A DNA stretch of 64,000 nt, taken from IMG/VR virus record IMGVR_UViG_3300035158_000183, positions 62,001 through 126,000 of that record. One strand, written 5' to 3'. Of the stretch, positions 42,201 through 50,228 are shown in pieces. The position numbers were made by a program, and so were the translations under genes. This DNA is from a virus. Every line of letters begins with the position of its first letter. The first letter of the stretch is position 1. Below the pieces are notes generated by a model. It was not told the origin of the DNA and did not search any database. It worked only from the letters and a program-made list of their open reading frames with translations.

Positions 42201-45200
42201 CTCACCGGCTGCACGATCTACTCCAGCAAATTTCTCCAGATATATCTTCCTGCTCTCGAGTATGCGAGGTAAGTTGTATGACAGATACGAGCCACCCAGC
42301 ATGGTGTCATGAAGATATCGCTGGATAGATGCAACCTCATTGCGGACGTGACGGCGTAAGAAGGTTTCCATGTTATTCACATCGGTTAGAGCGGATACCA
42401 CTGAATCTTCTTTGGAGTCATCATATATATAGAACTCAGGCGGAAGCGGTATGGCAGGCAAGCGTTGCTGTGAGTCTGTGCCTTCAGAAACAAGGGGCAC
42501 CTCCGGCAGGTTCATATCTGCGTAACATTCACCCACCGCTAACGCTGTGGCTTCTAGCCTCTGCTGTCTGATACCTGGAAAGTAATTATCGAACCTCTCA
42601 TCTAAAACATGTGACTGTACCTGTCTGATTACGCGCTCCATACTGTTCAGCCACTTGTTAAACACTCTTGCATGCTCACGGTTGGTGGCCCAGGCACCAT
42701 TGGTACTAAACTTCCCATTATACATATCGTTCCATGTACCTACACGGTCATGTTTGACCCTAGTATAGTGAGAGCGTGGTGAGTCTAGTTCAGCCATCAT
42801 TTCCGCTTGAGCAGCAGGGCCCTTCTTGACTATTGCAGTACTAGGCTTGTCCTCATTAGGAATATTCTTAACTTGTCCAAATAATACCCCTTCTGCTCCC
42901 CAGGTGCGATATGCTGTCTCCCAAGTCTCGTTGCTATCAGGAGCAGTTTTCCAGACAACTGGCGGCATCTCATTCTGTGTTTTCTGACATATATCTGCGG
43001 CCTGAATCACTGCTTCTGCCAGCCAACCAGGGAAATATGGATCCTTTACTTTCCATGGCCTGCCATGACCTGCCACCCAGTACCCTTGTTCCTGCTTGAC
43101 CTGATTCTCATGCGCTACCTCGTAGAGCCGTGGCTCGATGATGCTAGGTTTAGGTATTATATTGCGGCGATCATCATCCTGTGGATCGTTAGATAGCTTC
43201 TTGGGCTTCTCAGACTTCAAGAACTTCATAATGCCAGAAACAATTTGTCGCTTAGCACTTATATCTGTAGGTATGTATCTATCAAGACGTTCTTCAGCGA
43301 AATCCTGGGTGATGAAGCTAACATTCATTTGGTGTTGGTCCACCGAACCTTCCACGCTTGATTCCTGTACATCTGTGACAACGATATCTCGTATGCTCAG
43401 AAGGGCCAAAATATTATTGGTCTCATCTGTGACAGGATGGCTTGACTCTACTCGCATAGAGCCAGCGTAGGGTATCATAGCATTGAACCTGCGAGCATTT
43501 TCCCTCGCGCGAAATATCATCTTCTTAAGGGCGTCAGCTCCCTCCCTGCCTTCTACACCTGTAAATGTGAACGACAAAGTACCGGTCTTATTGCCGGCTC
43601 CCAGGAACTGCCAGGTATATGTATCCTGACTCAATAACTTTATCGGTACTATCCTATGACCGAAAGTCACGGAGAGTCCGGAGAGTACCATGTTCTTGGC
43701 AAACACAGAATCTCGGTAATCATCTGGATTGCTAGATACGTATAGCTGTACATCCTTGGCAAATATATTCCGTAACTTAGGATCCTCGGAATAGTAATAC
43801 CAACCCTTGGCATTATAAGAAGCAATCCATTTGTTTCGTGCCTGCTGACTGCGCACATCCTTAGGTAATTCAGTGGGCTTGCCCGGGATAGCCTCAGACT
43901 TGGCCGCAGTACCCTCAGTGGGTTGGGGCCTAGGCTTCTTCTGCTCTTGTTGCTTGGTCTGCTCGGGCTTCTTCTCATTAGGGCCCTTGGAGACATCCAT
44001 ATGCTGTGTACGCTTGGCAAGCTTAGGTCTCACACCTATAGGCAGAGCCTGGAATATTTCGATTCCACTTTTCGTATTAGATGCTAAACGTGTTTTAGGC
44101 GGTCCGGCACGTTTGGACTTCTGGTCAACTGCCTGACAGTATATGGATATAATAGTCTTGTCAGCAGCATAGCCTATATGATGTACTCTAGTCAGCAACA
44201 TAACGTGCTTAGACCACACAATGCCAACAGGAATTCCGGCATCAATTACTTTCTGTATATTCTTAGCTGACTGGCCTGTCAGACGCAGCAGCCACCTCGC
44301 ATTATGCTGTGCAGCTCTAACAGTCTGCCTGCACCCGAAGTAGCCGAAACCCTTACCCTTCGCTCGTGCCTGAATTGGAACCTGATACCCAGCACGATGC
44401 AGGGTCTCGTAGAACATGATATTGCATTTCTCTTTATGCTCATAATGAACGGTCTCGCCAGTCTCTTTATCTGCCAAGTGTGGGCTTAGCTGTTTCCCTA
44501 ACTCAAGCTTACCTCTCTTCCTCCAGGGTTCCCTGTCCCACTTCCATAGTTCTTCTCTGGCCGATTGCCACGAGCGCTTACTGCGCTTTAAGAATACTGG
44601 CACCTCTTGTCCTGGTACAGATGCCTGCTTGGCAGCCTGCTGGGTGGCAGTCGTTATTTGCCCCTGGGAGTCAGTCTCGACCAATGGTGCATTGGTGGCG
44701 TTGTATATTGCTGCCGCTGAAGGGAATCCGTCCTGTTCCTTCAACACATCGGCTACCACACCTCGGCCAAGTTTTTGGGTCTTGTCTGGAGGATTGTGAT
44801 GCTCCAGCATCTGTAGAGTGAAACCTACAATATCGCTATTAGTTGTACCGACACCTGGAGTATTCTTCTGCATATGGTCTGCATAATACATCCATGCATC
44901 AGAAGCTCCAGGGAAATTTACTGGTACATTAGGTTCCTCGCCACGTAATGGCAGAAGACCTTCGCGAATATCATTGACCATCTTCTCAGCTTCATAATCC
45001 AAAGAGTGGGCCGATGCTTCATAGGAGGTCAGGTCCCCCAGTAGCAACTCACGTTCTGGAGTAGGTCGGCGTTTCGAGACATTTGGAAACGTAGTATTGT
45101 ACCAGAAATGATTACTAAATGGTTTGAAGTTAAAGTGATGTAGTGTCAGCGTCAGTATCAGCTGGCCAGGAGTAGCTGAATTAGATAAGGTGCCGGTCTC

Positions 45201-45728
45201 AAGAACAAATATCGTATTTATAGCTGGGCTAGAAACACCAAGTGATTTACGCACCTTACCGTTAAACACATATACTAGTGGATTGTGAGTAAGCTCAGCT
45301 ATCAAACGATGAAGCTTTACTGATTGCGCAGGACCCTCTGGGAAAACTAGTGTTATAGTAAGCACCATGTCTTGTAGGCCTTTGGTGGCCACTACCGGGG
45401 ACTCTGATCTAAGCGTTTCGGCTACGAATACATCATTGTGGGACTCGATCTGGATGGCATTCATTGGCACATCAGACAGCGTGATATCATTGAGCATCAG
45501 GAAGTCGTCAGCAAATTCACGGTATCCTAGCTCGGAGAGAAACTCCTGTTCCTGGAGAGCAGCCGTAGGTCTGATAGTCCTTGCCCGTGCTTCCTGGAAC
45601 TCTAACTCCAGCAGCTCTTTAGGCACAGGGATTGACTGACCTAGAGGGTCCGGTAGCTCCATCTCATCAGAGATTGGGTCTCCATGTTCATCTAGTACAG
45701 GTAACTCATCTGAGGTTTTTCTAGGCAT
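39258..45728 (-). CDS. Giant baseplate hub protein with embedded peptidase-like domain (2156 aa)
   Basis: The layout by eye is: residues ~70-240, a hub-type beta domain; ~430-560, a domain with K-C-N-I-M-F-Y-E-T-L-H (Cys435) and S-K-H-V-M-L-L (His508), the Cys-helix and His-strand of NlpC/P60- or CHAP-like amidases; 577-620, a Lys/Pro/Gln-rich linker; ~676-806, a second hub-type beta domain; ~900-1450, mixed and partly helical; ~1453-1610, a gp27/late-control-D-like domain (F-K-I-Y-F-I-E-D-D, V-K-V-Q-I-R-L-G-Y, then E-I-V-C-Q-G-Y-G-A-E-L); and a long C-terminal part. Hubs seal the tail tube and carry wall-degrading activity. A single 2156-residue chain combining all this is unusually large. 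Confidence 0.75.
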   Translation of the reverse strand: MPRKTSDELPVLDEHGDPISDEMELPDPLGQSIPVPKELLELEFQEARARTIRPTAALQEQEFLSELGYREFADDFLMLNDITLSDVPMNAIQIESHNDVFVAETLRSESPVVATKGLQDMVLTITLVFPEGPAQSVKLHRLIAELTHNPLVYVFNGKVRKSLGVSSPAINTIFVLETGTLSNSATPGQLILTLTLHHFNFKPFSNHFWYNTTFPNVSKRRPTPERELLLGDLTSYEASAHSLDYEAEKMVNDIREGLLPLRGEEPNVPVNFPGASDAWMYYADHMQKNTPGVGTTNSDIVGFTLQMLEHHNPPDKTQKLGRGVVADVLKEQDGFPSAAAIYNATNAPLVETDSQGQITTATQQAAKQASVPGQEVPVFLKRSKRSWQSAREELWKWDREPWRKRGKLELGKQLSPHLADKETGETVHYEHKEKCNIMFYETLHRAGYQVPIQARAKGKGFGYFGCRQTVRAAQHNARWLLRLTGQSAKNIQKVIDAGIPVGIVWSKHVMLLTRVHHIGYAADKTIISIYCQAVDQKSKRAGPPKTRLASNTKSGIEIFQALPIGVRPKLAKRTQHMDVSKGPNEKKPEQTKQQEQKKPRPQPTEGTAAKSEAIPGKPTELPKDVRSQQARNKWIASYNAKGWYYYSEDPKLRNIFAKDVQLYVSSNPDDYRDSVFAKNMVLSGLSVTFGHRIVPIKLLSQDTYTWQFLGAGNKTGTLSFTFTGVEGREGADALKKMIFRARENARRFNAMIPYAGSMRVESSHPVTDETNNILALLSIRDIVVTDVQESSVEGSVDQHQMNVSFITQDFAEERLDRYIPTDISAKRQIVSGIMKFLKSEKPKKLSNDPQDDDRRNIIPKPSIIEPRLYEVAHENQVKQEQGYWVAGHGRPWKVKDPYFPGWLAEAVIQAADICQKTQNEMPPVVWKTAPDSNETWETAYRTWGAEGVLFGQVKNIPNEDKPSTAIVKKGPAAQAEMMAELDSPRSHYTRVKHDRVGTWNDMYNGKFSTNGAWATNREHARVFNKWLNSMERVIRQVQSHVLDERFDNYFPGIRQQRLEATALAVGECYADMNLPEVPLVSEGTDSQQRLPAIPLPPEFYIYDDSKEDSVVSALTDVNNMETFLRRHVRNEVASIQRYLHDTMLGGSYLSYNLPRILESRKIYLEKFAGVDRAAGEITFLDYEQMMQEGTNAWEPVYYRPDDPDYQAKGPAAWFKTVSTGLKATDYTTAQFNFMQNLTHMSEYVQSGRPLEWHSSDVMPEPEKLIEAMYDVNWRALSFGPNPDYKTADKKLSGTPDSQQTQKSKEEIKRAGGFVEWGDLGPRATRLSDGSYTVGNNKEEVQAAADAQPSAWGVVKDQYFALLGGVTRLAGKLGINPLAMAVEAIGDVQKLVDQKAENRANLIRAGGITEILKGLDHDVAKGKFGEGSKVKNTAALGTSIALGNKKNDLSMRRAFPTFKIYFIEDDADEDIKVNGRVVRAFDDFYSYSCVQEIRIIRSRKVAADLAIIRITNIGDTLLRRRWGEKAQYIKDHEAKYGINAERATGIFADTELENPFENMILQDGVKVQIRLGYAANPDLLESVFLGSIVEIAPSEDGKILEIVCQGYGAELEGVELGPLSDGKVFYSSQEVLSGAILHPSIVHFGRRSDYNRFLTSEIRHKLRGGHGQSILYQLNPASLITEWGRRETLSQLFKNPHRNEPQDDNIFAPPPKVYATTWMKYWDNACAYRPIKQTPWEIFREHELRHPGYAALAIPYGHSPRMTMFFGAKGQHYWSRPPSDMEMLLADSATRGIRHLKGLEVSKLIPNEEFRSSMRKLAAANPKMANAIAIALTSSAPAHSVETQVSALFGRYKPFRNYHYFDSVHHILKNTIRTNRNGVPNEVEVLYFDNDNLLEEEDAEDLVDNLQALQRSDSGVLACKLDENIPDEYLRSYREEFPSCITVDMAKRYVQGLFARHLRDAYQGELIVTGNEKLKPYDVCLINDSSINMIGPIEVEAVEQVFNRDFGFISIITPDMCVVVNDFYAQAAIDTACEALSYAYGFDQPQSGVSLTALTSPLPLMAMTAAVKIINWTQDAVPVITNPLTLGGKPFVSVACGAGRSSLFVGLHGRWYQYWDDLETAWDKLDIGEELFGAALDISESFWGFLGDTGGLEEAEL

Positions 45729-45734
45729 TTCTTG

Positions 45735-48700
45735 CTACAACCTCTCATGGATTCTATTAGCCAGACGTTGCGGACTCAAGGCCTCTCGGTTGTCTACTGT
45801 TCTAATCCGGGTCCGACCGCCTAAGTCTCCAGCTTGTCTCATGAAATTCTGGCCCATCTGGTTCGCATCAGGTGTAGGTATTCTAATACTAGCACGAGAT
45901 GCGGATCTCATTCCACTCATGTCGTACACCTTAGGCGACTGCATTATCCTTGCTGTTGGAGGACTCATACCCTGTCCGGCTGCAGGACCAATATAGTCGT
46001 CCCCCAGGTTCCTGCCACCAGCTGCTCCCTCTTTCGGTGCCGACAGCGAACCAGATACTGATGGGGCTGCTAGCATTACGCCGGCCGCCAGACTAGCCCC
46101 TATCATCAGTGGGGCTCTGGCATGGCGCAAAGCCCCGAAGACAGCTGAAGTTCTAGTCTTAGCCATACGCAAGGCCCTGGTGGCATTTTCGGTGAGGCTC
46201 GGCTGCCCGTAAGCTTGTCGCTGCATGACTGCTTGTGCCACATCGAGGGAACCCGTACGACGCTTGTAATACATGTGTATTAAGGTATTTAAGTCATCTG
46301 GCACGCGGCCTTTGGCCAACTGTGCTTCCTTGACAGCAACGTCTACATCTGCACCAACTGCACGTACACCACTTATGATGTCTTCCGCAGCCTGTCTGGG
46401 GCTGAATTTCAGTGTTCTAGCACCCTCCCGACCGGTCACAGGATTAGTGATGCTACCAGATACTACACGATCTTCTTCGCCCATTATTCTCTTCAGCACA
46501 CTCTCCATCCCACTTGCATCTTGTTGCTGTATAGCATGGGCAATATCTTGATACATCTGACTCTGGTAGGCTCCGTGCTTACCACCAATAGCGGCTTCTT
46601 CTAGGTGCCAGAACAATTCAGCCATTGGACGATACTTCTCTGGAGCTGCGTACTGTAGGCCCAGTTTGGCTTTCTGTAAAGCTATATTAACCTGCGGGGT
46701 GGCTATTTTGGCTGTTGTGAGGTTCGCAGCTCCCTGCATCATAGCCTCACGTCTTGTCATTTCAGCGATACCCTTAACCCCTCCAAGCTTTGCTGCCTGG
46801 CTCTTGATCAGATCTTTCATAGCATAATGATTGAATAAATAGCTGGTATATCCTTCAGCAATTTCACTATCCATCTTGCGGGTTAGTCTGTTAAAGGTGT
46901 CTCTGTCTGATATAGCAGCTATAGAAAACGCATCTTTATCAAAATCACCTTTCATACCTACCATGGGAGATATATCTACTTGGCGTTGTACGCCACCAAT
47001 AGTCAATGACCCCTCTTGGTATGGTGAGGCTATTAGCTCGTCTGCTAGATTCCGGTCTACCTGAAACCGCGCGAATTGGAAACTCTCTGGTCCGGTGAGA
47101 GGGTGGCGCCAGACACCCGCAACCACAGCCTGATTCTTCTTTAGCAACATTTCTTTCTGGAACTTCAATAGCTCTCGCTGGTCATCCGTCTTGGCATTCT
47201 CCAGCAACTCATCCATCATTCTCTGGGCGGTGCGTGGGGAGACACGGAAAGCTCCAGCAGCTTGGGCTGTCTGTTCCGCAGTTTGTCGGACACCTGTCAG
47301 ATACCTGGTTCCCAACAGCTTGCCTTTAGCAATGGTTGCCTGGCGCTCTGTGGCAGCTACAACCTTGCTCCGTAATGAGGCAGCTGCGGCCTCAATTTCT
47401 TCTGTAGCCGCCCCTCTAGCTAGCTGATAGCGTAAATTTTGTAGTTCCTGCATAACATCCGTATCAATCATACGGCCGCCCTGAGCACGGAACTGCTGCA
47501 TAAGCTCTGGGGCTTCCTCAAAACCTGGCACATATAGCCGCTTGGCGCCCCCTAAAGCTTCTATATCCTGGCCTAACGGGACATACCTTCCTTGTGCTCT
47601 CCGCAAGTCTTCTTGGGTCATCTGTGCCAGTGTTTTCTCAGCAGTAGGTATATCCCCAGTCCATCGTTCGACAAGGCCTTCTTCACCCAGCACAGTGCCC
47701 ATCATACGATTAGCTGCTACTAAGTCAGTTTTGCCATAGGCTCGAGTACCCAGCTCTGCTGCCAATGCTTGGCCCTCCGCACCCTTCATGGCTAACAAGC
47801 GCATGCCAGCTTGCTCAATTGTAGCCATGCCACCTGCACCACCTTCAGCTGCTAGATCACCCAGACGACCCTTCATAAGCCCCATCACACCAGTGGAGTC
47901 TGCCACTGCCTGACCAATGCCGAGGCTATCTGCTACACCCTGATCCATCAGACCGAAAGTGAGGCCCATCTCTTCAGCAGTAAACCCAAAACGCTTGGCT
48001 GTTCTTGTCATACGCCGCTGCAGATCGAATACAGCACGGTCAGCAGTTGCTGCGTTCAGGCTACTGACTCCCATGATACGAGCTGGATCCTCTAAAAAGC
48101 TTCGGGCCACAGCCTCGCTTCCAGCCAGTGTGCCGGCATCTATCTTGCCAGCGGTTATGAGAGACATAGCCTCCATCTGCTGAGTCAGCTGGGCCATTAG
48201 GTTACGTTGGACCAGCTTGCCAGACCACATAGCCTGCACGGCCTGTCCGCCTATCTCTGTAGGTGCGCCGGCTACCCCGAGCATGCCAGCTAATTCTTTC
48301 TGCGTTTGAGCCCTACCCATGAACTTAATATCTTCACTGAAAAATTTCCACCACTTATCTCGACCTATGCGGTGCCGTTCGCGTACGTACACCGTAGCGG
48401 CATGATCGTCCGTAAGTTCGGCTGCAATAACTTCAGCAGCTTCCCCGCCTGCTTGAGCCTCTGCCCATAGCGGTGCGCCAGTGTGGCGCTCAACTCCTAT
48501 AAACCCTTCTTGTCCTATAGGAGTAGCGAATTCTCGCACTTCTCCGATGCGAGCACCCTTAAGCTTAGCCAGTATCTCTTCATTCACCCTGAGGCCTTCT
48601 CGTAGGTTTATCTTCTTTGCTACAACACGCTCATACTCCATCATATCGGCTGCTTGCTCTGCGATAAGTCCCTCTTCCAGGAACATTCTCTTGTTCAGTT

Positions 48701-50228
48701 CCTCAGCGAGAAAGTTTCCTTCGACCATTCCTCTCTGTAGGGCCTGCTTCTCGTTAGCAGTCTTGGCATAGAACGTTACTAGCTGAGGAGCAGTATAAGC
48801 CTCGGCTGCCGTAGCCGCATGTCCACCGTGTACCATTCTCTGATAGGCTGGGCCCTGAATCTTGCGTTCTAACCGGCTATAGTATTCGCCAAAAGTACCA
48901 GCGAATGGTGTGGCCTTAGCCTTAGCTTCCGCCGTGACACCCCACTCTCCCCTAATAAACTGGAAAGGTTGTTGTTCAGTACCCACTAAACGGCCTAGTG
49001 GGCCATATAGCTCTTCGGCAGGTGTCATACGCTCGTGCACGCCTGCCATAAATACACCTCTGGCTACGGGATCCGGACCGCCAACAGGCCACAACTGCCG
49101 TCCGCCTGCTGCAGCTTCCTCCACCATCTTTCCGCGTAATTCTTCAGTCATTTTGCCTGCATACACTGCTTGCTGGCCCAACATCCGTGCTCTAGCCCTG
49201 CCTCCAGAAGGCAGCACTGCTTCAGGCAAGGACCAAACTGCCATTGCTCTGTGTGATGCGTCCCGGTCATGAAGAGCTTCTATGATTCGATGATTTATCT
49301 CAATTACTGTGTTCTTAACACCTGTAGTGGTCTTCTGTCTGGATATGGCGTTGGCCAGAAGATCTACGTACTCATCAGCATAGTTGCGTATAGCTCCTGT
49401 CTCACCATAGGCACGCCGGGTTCTATATCTGGCTGTGAGTCGCTGTCCGCCATAGGCCATCCCTGCACCCTCTAGCGGAATATTTATAGCTTCTCTTCCG
49501 ATAGCCGCTCTTAGTACAGGAACTTCAGCAAACTTACCGCCACCTAGTGCTTCCCGGACCATCTCCACACCACGCCAGTCTATCTCCCCGCCAGCTTTGC
49601 GCATAGCTTCATCCAGCCTCTCCTGTATGGCCACGGCTTTGGGAAAGTCTTGAATAGGTTTTACTGGTCTGTCAATGGTCGTGCCCACAAACTCGCCCGG
49701 TGATATGGCTGCCTCCGCTCTGGCCGCCCATGGAGTGCGTCCGCCTAGAGTGGGATCTGCTGTTAGAGACCGCAGGCGCCCAGCAAAGACATCAGCATCA
49801 CCCAGCAAATCCTGAATCTCAGCAGCAGCTTGCCCATAAGCCTTCTTGTATGTAGACTGGCCCATGATATTTTGGAAAGCTGTGTAAGCTTCCTCTTCAC
49901 TATAACGGCCACCTGCCATAATAGCTTCATAGGCGGCAGCGGCTATATCATGCTGCAGCACCTTGCCGCCTGGGCCAATCTTGGATAGCTCGTGAATAGC
50001 CAGATCTGATGTGTCCACCGTGCTCTTGATGGTGCGTTGCAGGTTGAACCCACCCATACCAGGTACTCTTGCCGCTACTTCGCCAGCAATATCTCTGGGC
50101 ATTGTAGTGAAAAGACCCCTGAGAGCGGGATGGGCCCGGTACAAACCTACGCCAGCACCTCCCAGCAGAGCTGCACCTGCAGTAAACCCCCAGAGTGGTG
50201 AACGTTCTTGATAATTGTTATCTGGCAT
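45735..50228 (-). CDS. Large virion-region protein with candidate two-barrel RNA polymerase active-site motif (1497 aa)
   Basis: It starts as TAATG on the tape-measure stop. Most of the chain is helical and Ala/Gly/Arg-rich, as in proteins carried inside tails. Residues 1083-1101 read V-D-I-S-P-M-V-G-M-K-G-D-F-D-K-D-A-F-S. The three Asp (1095, 1097, 1099) and preceding strand match the metal-binding loop of RNA polymerase beta'/Rpb1 (N-A-D-F-D-G-D), with the same strand-to-loop spacing. An R-H-P at 1041-1043 resembles the R-x-P before that barrel. R-I-G-R-D-K (Lys625) and D-I-K (Lys635) might be the beta-side lysines. YonO and crAss-phage gp66 are single-chain polymerases with a DxDxD motif, and gp66 is packaged in virions. 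An ordinary structural protein is the alternative. The C-terminus has one hydrophobic stretch (~1380-1400). Confidence 0.5.
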   Translation of the reverse strand: MPDNNYQERSPLWGFTAGAALLGGAGVGLYRAHPALRGLFTTMPRDIAGEVAARVPGMGGFNLQRTIKSTVDTSDLAIHELSKIGPGGKVLQHDIAAAAYEAIMAGGRYSEEEAYTAFQNIMGQSTYKKAYGQAAAEIQDLLGDADVFAGRLRSLTADPTLGGRTPWAARAEAAISPGEFVGTTIDRPVKPIQDFPKAVAIQERLDEAMRKAGGEIDWRGVEMVREALGGGKFAEVPVLRAAIGREAINIPLEGAGMAYGGQRLTARYRTRRAYGETGAIRNYADEYVDLLANAISRQKTTTGVKNTVIEINHRIIEALHDRDASHRAMAVWSLPEAVLPSGGRARARMLGQQAVYAGKMTEELRGKMVEEAAAGGRQLWPVGGPDPVARGVFMAGVHERMTPAEELYGPLGRLVGTEQQPFQFIRGEWGVTAEAKAKATPFAGTFGEYYSRLERKIQGPAYQRMVHGGHAATAAEAYTAPQLVTFYAKTANEKQALQRGMVEGNFLAEELNKRMFLEEGLIAEQAADMMEYERVVAKKINLREGLRVNEEILAKLKGARIGEVREFATPIGQEGFIGVERHTGAPLWAEAQAGGEAAEVIAAELTDDHAATVYVRERHRIGRDKWWKFFSEDIKFMGRAQTQKELAGMLGVAGAPTEIGGQAVQAMWSGKLVQRNLMAQLTQQMEAMSLITAGKIDAGTLAGSEAVARSFLEDPARIMGVSSLNAATADRAVFDLQRRMTRTAKRFGFTAEEMGLTFGLMDQGVADSLGIGQAVADSTGVMGLMKGRLGDLAAEGGAGGMATIEQAGMRLLAMKGAEGQALAAELGTRAYGKTDLVAANRMMGTVLGEEGLVERWTGDIPTAEKTLAQMTQEDLRRAQGRYVPLGQDIEALGGAKRLYVPGFEEAPELMQQFRAQGGRMIDTDVMQELQNLRYQLARGAATEEIEAAAASLRSKVVAATERQATIAKGKLLGTRYLTGVRQTAEQTAQAAGAFRVSPRTAQRMMDELLENAKTDDQRELLKFQKEMLLKKNQAVVAGVWRHPLTGPESFQFARFQVDRNLADELIASPYQEGSLTIGGVQRQVDISPMVGMKGDFDKDAFSIAAISDRDTFNRLTRKMDSEIAEGYTSYLFNHYAMKDLIKSQAAKLGGVKGIAEMTRREAMMQGAANLTTAKIATPQVNIALQKAKLGLQYAAPEKYRPMAELFWHLEEAAIGGKHGAYQSQMYQDIAHAIQQQDASGMESVLKRIMGEEDRVVSGSITNPVTGREGARTLKFSPRQAAEDIISGVRAVGADVDVAVKEAQLAKGRVPDDLNTLIHMYYKRRTGSLDVAQAVMQRQAYGQPSLTENATRALRMAKTRTSAVFGALRHARAPLMIGASLAAGVMLAAPSVSGSLSAPKEGAAGGRNLGDDYIGPAAGQGMSPPTARIMQSPKVYDMSGMRSASRASIRIPTPDANQMGQNFMRQAGDLGGRTRIRTVDNREALSPQRLANRIHERL

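Noticed and set aside
46932-46946. D-F-D-K-D as a simple EF-hand calcium loop
   Set aside because: The Gly expected after the third Asp and the Glu at position 12 of an EF loop are missing, so the polymerase-type reading fits better, though neither is proven.
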